A stretch of DNA of 64,000 nt from SHAN690 sp041391765 (GTDB lineage: Bacteria > Bacteroidota > Bacteroidia > Flavobacteriales_G > Salibacteraceae). Below the pieces are notes generated by a model. It did no database searches. It worked only from the letters and a program-made list of their open reading frames with translations, and had not been told where the DNA came from. The stretch is from NCBI GenBank assembly GCA_041391765.1, contig JAWKNJ010000015.1, forward strand, positions 143,700-207,699, read 5' to 3'. Numbering within the stretch: position 1 is the stretch's first letter; each line of letters starts with the position of its first letter. The translations under genes and the position numbers were made by a program. Shown one piece after another: positions 59,100 through 64,000 of this stretch.

Positions 59100-60824
59100 A
59101 TGCTTGAAAAACGCTGGATCCATAAATCATTACCCGAGGCAATGGAGGTGAAAATGCTGCAACAGGCCATTAACGCCAGCGAACCACTAGCCAAGTTGTT
59201 AATCCAGCGTGGCATAACAAATTTCGAATCTGCCAAGTCATTCTTCAATCCATCTCTGAATCAGCTGCACCCACCGCTTTTGATGAAAGACATGCAAGTG
59301 GCTGTTGATCGTATTACTGAAGCAATTGAAAGCGGACAAAACATTTTGGTCTATGGTGACTATGATGTGGATGGGACAACCTCTGTGGCATTGATGTATT
59401 CATTCCTGAGCAATCACTATGAACAGGTTTCATACTACTTGCCAGACCGCTATACTGAAGGTTATGGTGTGAGCACCCAAGGAATCGATTTCGCAGCAGA
59501 TAACGACATTTCGCTGATTGTTGCGCTGGATTGCGGGATCAAAGCCGTTGAGAAAGTTGCTTATGCCAAGGACAAAGGCATCGACTTTATTATTTGCGAC
59601 CACCACATACCAGGCGAAACTATACCCAATGCGGTGGCCATTTTGAATCCCTTACAACCCGACTGCAACTATCCATACAAGTCACTATCAGGTTGTGGAA
59701 TTGGATTCAAGTTGATTCAAGCGCTAACTCAGTCTTGGGAGCTAGACAATACCGAACCGCTCCAATATTTGGATTTGGTAGCAATTGCAGCAGCTTGTGA
59801 TATCGTGCCTATAACAGGTGAGAATCGTGTGCTTTCACACTTTGGGCTGAGGCTAATGCAACAATCACTTCGTCCCGGATTGGAGTTGCTCCTAGATAAT
59901 GGCGGATTAATCGGAAACGGCATGTTGAAGCGTGATCTCACTGTTAGCGACCTTGTGTTTGTCATAGGTCCTCGCATCAACGCTGCCGGGCGCATGGAAC
60001 ATGGGCAATTGGCGGTTGAACTACTCACTGCAAAAACCAGGAAGCAAGCGGAGGAACCCGCCTCCCGCATCATTCAAAACAATCAGGACAGAAGGGAAGT
60101 CGACCTTGGAATGCTGGATGAAGCCTTGGAGATGCTGCAAGACGCACCTGAAACAAAGTCAACCGTTTTGTATGCCGAGCACTGGCACAAGGGCGTGGTC
60201 GGAATCGTAGCCTCGCGCATTCAAGAGCACTTCTATCGACCAACCATTGTGCTGACCAACTCCAATGGAAAGGCCTCCGGCAGTGCACGCTCCGTTCGAG
60301 GATTTGATGTCCATGAAGCTATAGAATCCTGTGCTGACCTTTTGGAGAATTTCGGGGGTCACCCAGCTGCAGCGGGCATGACGATGTCTCTGGAAAAATT
60401 GGATGAATTCAAGTCTCGATTTGAAGAGCGGGTTTCATCTACAATTACTGAAGAACAACTGATTCCGAGCATTGAGATTGACATGAAGCTTGACCTCGAT
60501 CAGATCAACGACAAGTTTTACGAATCCATGAATCGCATGGCGCCTTTTGGACCGGAAAACATGCGACCCGTTTTTGCTTGCGACAATTTAATCGACACTG
60601 GAAATTCAAAATGTGTGGGCGATGGAACACACCTGAAATTGGAAGTCATTCAGAAAGGAAATCCTCGCAAGAAAATGAAAGGCATCGCCTTTGGATTGGG
60701 TCATCACCTTGAACGAATTCAAAAGAAAGAACCATTTAGTGCAGCCTTTGTTTTGGAAGTCAATGAGTTCAACGGCTACAAGAACCTTGAGCTTATGGTC
60801 AAGGACATTCGATTTCCCGAGTAA
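59100..60824 (+). CDS. recJ: Single-stranded-DNA-specific exonuclease RecJ
   Basis: 5'-3' exonuclease of recombination and repair, 574 residues. DHH domain: VYGDYDVDGTTS, ALDCGIKA, ICDHHIPG, and GPRINAAGRM. DHHA1 domain: ASGSARSVRGFDVHEAI and GGHPAAAGMTM. OB fold at the end. Its stop and that of the convergent beta-helix gene are adjacent, without a base between. Confidence 0.95.
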   Translation: MLEKRWIHKSLPEAMEVKMLQQAINASEPLAKLLIQRGITNFESAKSFFNPSLNQLHPPLLMKDMQVAVDRITEAIESGQNILVYGDYDVDGTTSVALMYSFLSNHYEQVSYYLPDRYTEGYGVSTQGIDFAADNDISLIVALDCGIKAVEKVAYAKDKGIDFIICDHHIPGETIPNAVAILNPLQPDCNYPYKSLSGCGIGFKLIQALTQSWELDNTEPLQYLDLVAIAAACDIVPITGENRVLSHFGLRLMQQSLRPGLELLLDNGGLIGNGMLKRDLTVSDLVFVIGPRINAAGRMEHGQLAVELLTAKTRKQAEEPASRIIQNNQDRREVDLGMLDEALEMLQDAPETKSTVLYAEHWHKGVVGIVASRIQEHFYRPTIVLTNSNGKASGSARSVRGFDVHEAIESCADLLENFGGHPAAAGMTMSLEKLDEFKSRFEERVSSTITEEQLIPSIEIDMKLDLDQINDKFYESMNRMAPFGPENMRPVFACDNLIDTGNSKCVGDGTHLKLEVIQKGNPRKKMKGIAFGLGHHLERIQKKEPFSAAFVLEVNEFNGYKNLELMVKDIRFPE

Positions 60825-63489
60825 CTATTGACCTGTTACCAGCAGCTTTCGAACGAATCTCGTATTGTCCGATTCTAGCGTAATGAAGTAGCTTCCGTTC
60901 ACAAGGTCAATTGGGATTTCGGTTGTGTTGCTAGCCACATTTTCGCTGCGGATTAACCTACCCTGCATGTCGTGAATCATCAGTCTTGAACATTCATTGT
61001 TTTTTGTGTCAATCTGAAGCAGACCGCCTCGTTCAATTGGATTTGGATAGATCAAAAGCTCAGATTCACTTAGCTCATCAAACCCAGGTATAATGTAAAT
61101 TTTCATCAAAATCCCTGAGCTAATGATTGAATCGTCTCCACACAACCCAGTATAACTGACATGCAAGAAAATAGAGTCTCCATCGTCAAAATCAATATTG
61201 GCTATTAAGGTGCACGAGGCACCTGTTTGGCCTATTAAGCTTGCACCGTCATTGAGCCATTGATAAACCAAATTCTGACCTGGATTGATAAGGTTACTGG
61301 TAAATACAGCTGTATCTAATGCATTGAGTTTTCCATTCGGTGAAACACTAATCTGAACTTCACGATTTGTCGTATCGATGCATTCCTCGTAAACGATCAT
61401 GTCAATATCCCCACTTGTCCCAACGCTGTTCAGCAAGCAATATGCATTAGAAACTACTGTTAGCGAAATCGCATCTCCGTCAACAAAGTCCACTCCGGCC
61501 ATGGCTACGTAGGTTCCGGAAGTTGCTCCGGCAATATCAACTCCGTTCTTTTTCCATTGATATGTTGGCGCGGAACCGCCATTGGTCACCGAAGAACTAA
61601 AGGTGACGATGGTGCTATCCATGACCGAGTCCGATGGAGTAACGAAGATTTGCGCAATTGGCGACACCGTATCCACACACACTTCGTAAACGCCCAATTC
61701 AATGTTTGAACCCATGATTCTGTCATTGCTGTCTAGGTCCTCGATGAAGGCGCTCAGATTTGGCACCCCAGTGCTTGCAAAGAAACTGCTGTCGCCCACA
61801 CTCAGCGCAGGACTGCCGGAGGCTAGGTGAAAATCATTCACCGATGGATTGACGAAAATGGATCCGCTTATTGTGGTTGGCGGGTTAGTTCCGAAGGTGA
61901 AGTAATCCGTGCCAATTATGCTATAGAACACGTTTGTTACAGCCGAAGCCGCTGGTGCATCCACATCATCGTTGTTGAGCGCAGTATTACCTGAAATGAT
62001 TGAATTGCGCAGTCTTGAATTGCCCAAGGCATCGTCAAAAGCTCCTCCACCACTGCTGCTTGCTTCATTTTTAGTGATTGTCACATTGGTGGCAATCGGA
62101 CTGCAGGGCAAGCCGTTGCTGGATATGGTATATACACCTCCGCCATTGATGCCTGCGTAATTGTTATAAATAAGCAGCTGAGTTAATATCGGATTGCAGT
62201 CTCTGCGATTATAGATGGCTCCGCCATTGCCGTCACAGGTGTTGTTTTTGAAAATCGTGTTGGCGATCCATGGCGAACACTCATTATAGTTCAATATACC
62301 TCCACCGTCACCGTCTGCGTGATTTCCATCGAAGACACAGCCGTTGATAACCGGACTACTCTTCCAGCATTGAATGGCACCGCCATCTCCCCATGTGCTG
62401 TTGCCGATGAATTGGCAATTGGCCAATTCAATGTTACTCAACGCGTCACCTCGATCGGCGGCACCACCTTCCCCAAGTTGTCATGAAAAGGCAGCCAACA
62501 GCAACCAGTACGCTACTGTCATTGTATATCGCTCCGCCTTGATTCAGCGTGTTATTTTCAATGAACGAAACATTCGTAAGCGTTGGATCGCTACCAGTGG
62601 CGTTATACATCCCTGCCCCACCATCTCCATCCTCAGTGTAGTTATCATAGAACACCACGTTGGTCAATGTCGGATTGCTGTTGTTCTCATTTCGCATTCC
62701 TCCCCCACCTTGATTGGTGGAGCTCTCGTTTTGCTTGAAATATGAATCCGATATCGCAGGGCTACTGGCATCATTACGCATCCCGGCTCCGCCTCCATTT
62801 GGATCCTGATTATAGGTTCCTGTTATCTCATTCGATTGTAGGACACACTTATTCAATACAGGACCTCCAGCGGTGTTATTCATTCCCGCCCCTCCCCGTT
62901 TCGCTACGTTATTCTTCAATACGCAATTCGAAAATGTGGCTGTGGCGCTGAACGAGTAGACCCCCGCTCCCACATCTCGATGATGATTGCCACCGTTAAT
63001 CGTGTTGGTCGTATTGGTGTCTGCATTACCATCGGAGATTTGGAACCCGTCCATAATTGCCGAAAAGGTGCTGGAAAGTGAAACCACAACGTGGTAGGCA
63101 TTGTCCGAATTGTCATTCTGCACTCCCAAATCTCCGCTGAGAATGGTGTTGTTCGTCACGTGCAGTGACAGCGAATCAGAGGCACGCTGACTTAGCCAAG
63201 ATTCTGTGCCCACAAAGCCACCGTAAATCTTGACTCCATTCTTTGTTCTAAACGCTTTGTCGCGAGGATTGCTTCCTGTCCCCTGAATTTGTGTCGGCTT
63301 GTAGGTTCCCTTCTTCACGAACACGCTATCACCGACTGCGGCAGCATCAATGGCAGGTTGGACATCCTTAAATGCCGTTGCCCAGCTAGTCCCGTTTTGG
63401 GTTCCGTTGTTAGCCGCGTCTACATACCACTTTGATTGGGAAAAACTAACCATCGGAAGCAACAGAGAGGCGAGTAGGAACTTTTTCAT
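60825..63489 (-). pseudogene. Parallel beta-helix T9SS cargo gene, frameshifted
   Basis: The 5' part (63489-62446) has a signal peptide and parallel beta-helix (pectate-lyase-like) repeats with GGAGM-N and GG-(A/G)-(I/M)-N turns. The 3' part (to 60825) goes on with the same repeats (GDGGAIQCW, GDGGGILNY), then two Ig-like repeats (YQWKKNGVDIAG, YQWLNDGASLIG), and a type A CTD (LLIYPNPIERG). The junction falls at 62471-62487: the first frame runs off in LFMTTWGRWCRRSR, the other frame resumes at GEGGAADRGDALSNIEL. Total length is 2665 bases, a net +1 or -2 shift. Joined product about 888 residues. Confidence 0.85.
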
Positions 63490-63577
63490 TTTCAGTGGCT
63501 TTAGACGAACTAAACTAGCAAATAATCATCATGGATTTTTGGTAAATCATGCGCACCTTCGCAGCCGCGACTGATCG

Positions 63578-64000
63578 GTGGGAATTGACGACCTGAAAAA
63601 GCATTTTGAGAAGAGTCCGCAAATCGCAGAATTTGAATTCGGGCCCGATCTCGCTGTACCCGTTCGCCACCGATTGAAAGGTGTAGTGGGGTCTGCCCTA
63701 AGCTTTATTGTCGCTGCGGCTTTCAAGAAAAGCGAACAACACCACGTACTCGTTTTTAACGACCGCGAAGAAGCTGCTTACTTCTACAACGACCTTCAAA
63801 ACCTGATTGCCCCGAATCGTGTTTTCTTCTATCCCCATAGCGGCAAAAAGCCCTATGAATTGGAAGAGTTGGACGAGGAATTCTCGGGCAAAAGACGCGA
63901 TTCTGAAAACGGGTTAATGCGAGCCGAAGTGCTCAATGCGATTAACACGCGCAAGAGAAATTTTGTGATTGTCGCCTATGGTGAATCGCTTAGCGAAAAG
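63578..64000 (+). CDS. mfd: Transcription-repair coupling factor Mfd, N-terminal part
   Basis: Open from a GTG at 63578 to the window end (141 codons); an in-frame TGA at 63572 rules out an earlier start, and there is no ATG before about 63920. The sequence RLKGVVGSALSFIVAAAFKK, then HVLVFNDREEAAYFYNDLQN, FFYPHSGKKPYELEE and LMRAEVLNAINTRK matches the UvrB-like N-terminal domain of Bacteroidota Mfd. Mfd removes stalled RNA polymerase and recruits UvrA. The gene runs on beyond the window. Confidence 0.85.
   Translation, partial: MGIDDLKKHFEKSPQIAEFEFGPDLAVPVRHRLKGVVGSALSFIVAAAFKKSEQHHVLVFNDREEAAYFYNDLQNLIAPNRVFFYPHSGKKPYELEELDEEFSGKRRDSENGLMRAEVLNAINTRKRNFVIVAYGESLSEK

Overview
The window comes from a member of the Bacteroidota, most likely the Flavobacteriia or a close relative. 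The evidence is a complete gliding/type IX secretion (T9SS) core (porP/sprF, gldK, gldL, gldM, gldN, gldO), several secreted proteins with T9SS type A C-terminal sorting domains, a primary sigma factor without region 1.1, a HU-CCDC81/SPOR protein, and promoter boxes of the Bacteroidota type (TAnnTTTG or TAnnTTCG, with poor Shine-Dalgarno sites). Coding density is high and no gene-free stretch exceeds 300 bases. I see no phage, insertion sequence, integron or CRISPR array.

Layout. 1-6346 (+): nucleotide-sugar genes for surface polysaccharide: a WbpE-type aminotransferase cut by the window edge, UDP-glucose 6-dehydrogenase, UDP-xylose synthase, a WbpD-type N-acetyltransferase, a TviB/WbpO-type UDP-HexNAc dehydrogenase and RfbB. 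6352-13158 (-): T9SS core porP-gldK-gldL-gldM-gldN-gldO, with a terminator between gldN and gldO. 13283-16714 (-): a degenerate ureohydrolase-fold protein and topA. 16910-23846 (+): miaB, a sigma-54-type activator, lptE, an acidic protein with TPR-like tail, secG, a small lipoprotein, groES and groEL. 23939-34605: an AbiV-like HEPN gene, nfuA-like and mrp (Fe-S), a thioesterase, hemJ, a MarR regulator, the primary sigma factor, HU/SPOR, kdsB, dprA, hemB, lgt and a pair of unknown genes. 34776-38377 (+): aspS and a ClC channel. 38449-45844: three large T9SS cargo genes, one broken by an in-frame amber codon. 45981-53313: hppD-hmgA (tyrosine breakdown), a secreted unknown, fbp, hemW-like, a secreted protein with a CTD-like end, and a cyclase. 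53303-64000: a frameshifted epimerase, a CPBP protease, initiator tRNA, a DUF4856-like lipoprotein, DAHP synthase-chorismate mutase, a LysM protein, recJ, a frameshifted beta-helix T9SS cargo gene, and the start of mfd.

How it fits together. The Wbp-type sugar genes lie directly beside the T9SS core, and at least four genes in the same window encode T9SS cargo. In Porphyromonas gingivalis a Wbp/Vim pathway makes the sugar that links T9SS cargo to anionic LPS, so this neighbourhood may join linker synthesis to the export machine; that is inference. A second possible link joins the sigma-54 activator to groESL: the groES upstream region has a TGGCAC-N5-CTGA sequence with correct -24/-12 spacing, preceded by a cluster of TGTCA half-sites.

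Three genes in the right-hand third (one amber codon, two frameshifts) are broken. They may be pseudogenes, or errors in a draft or metagenome assembly. Starts were chosen by family alignment and, where possible, by a promoter box lying inside a longer open frame.
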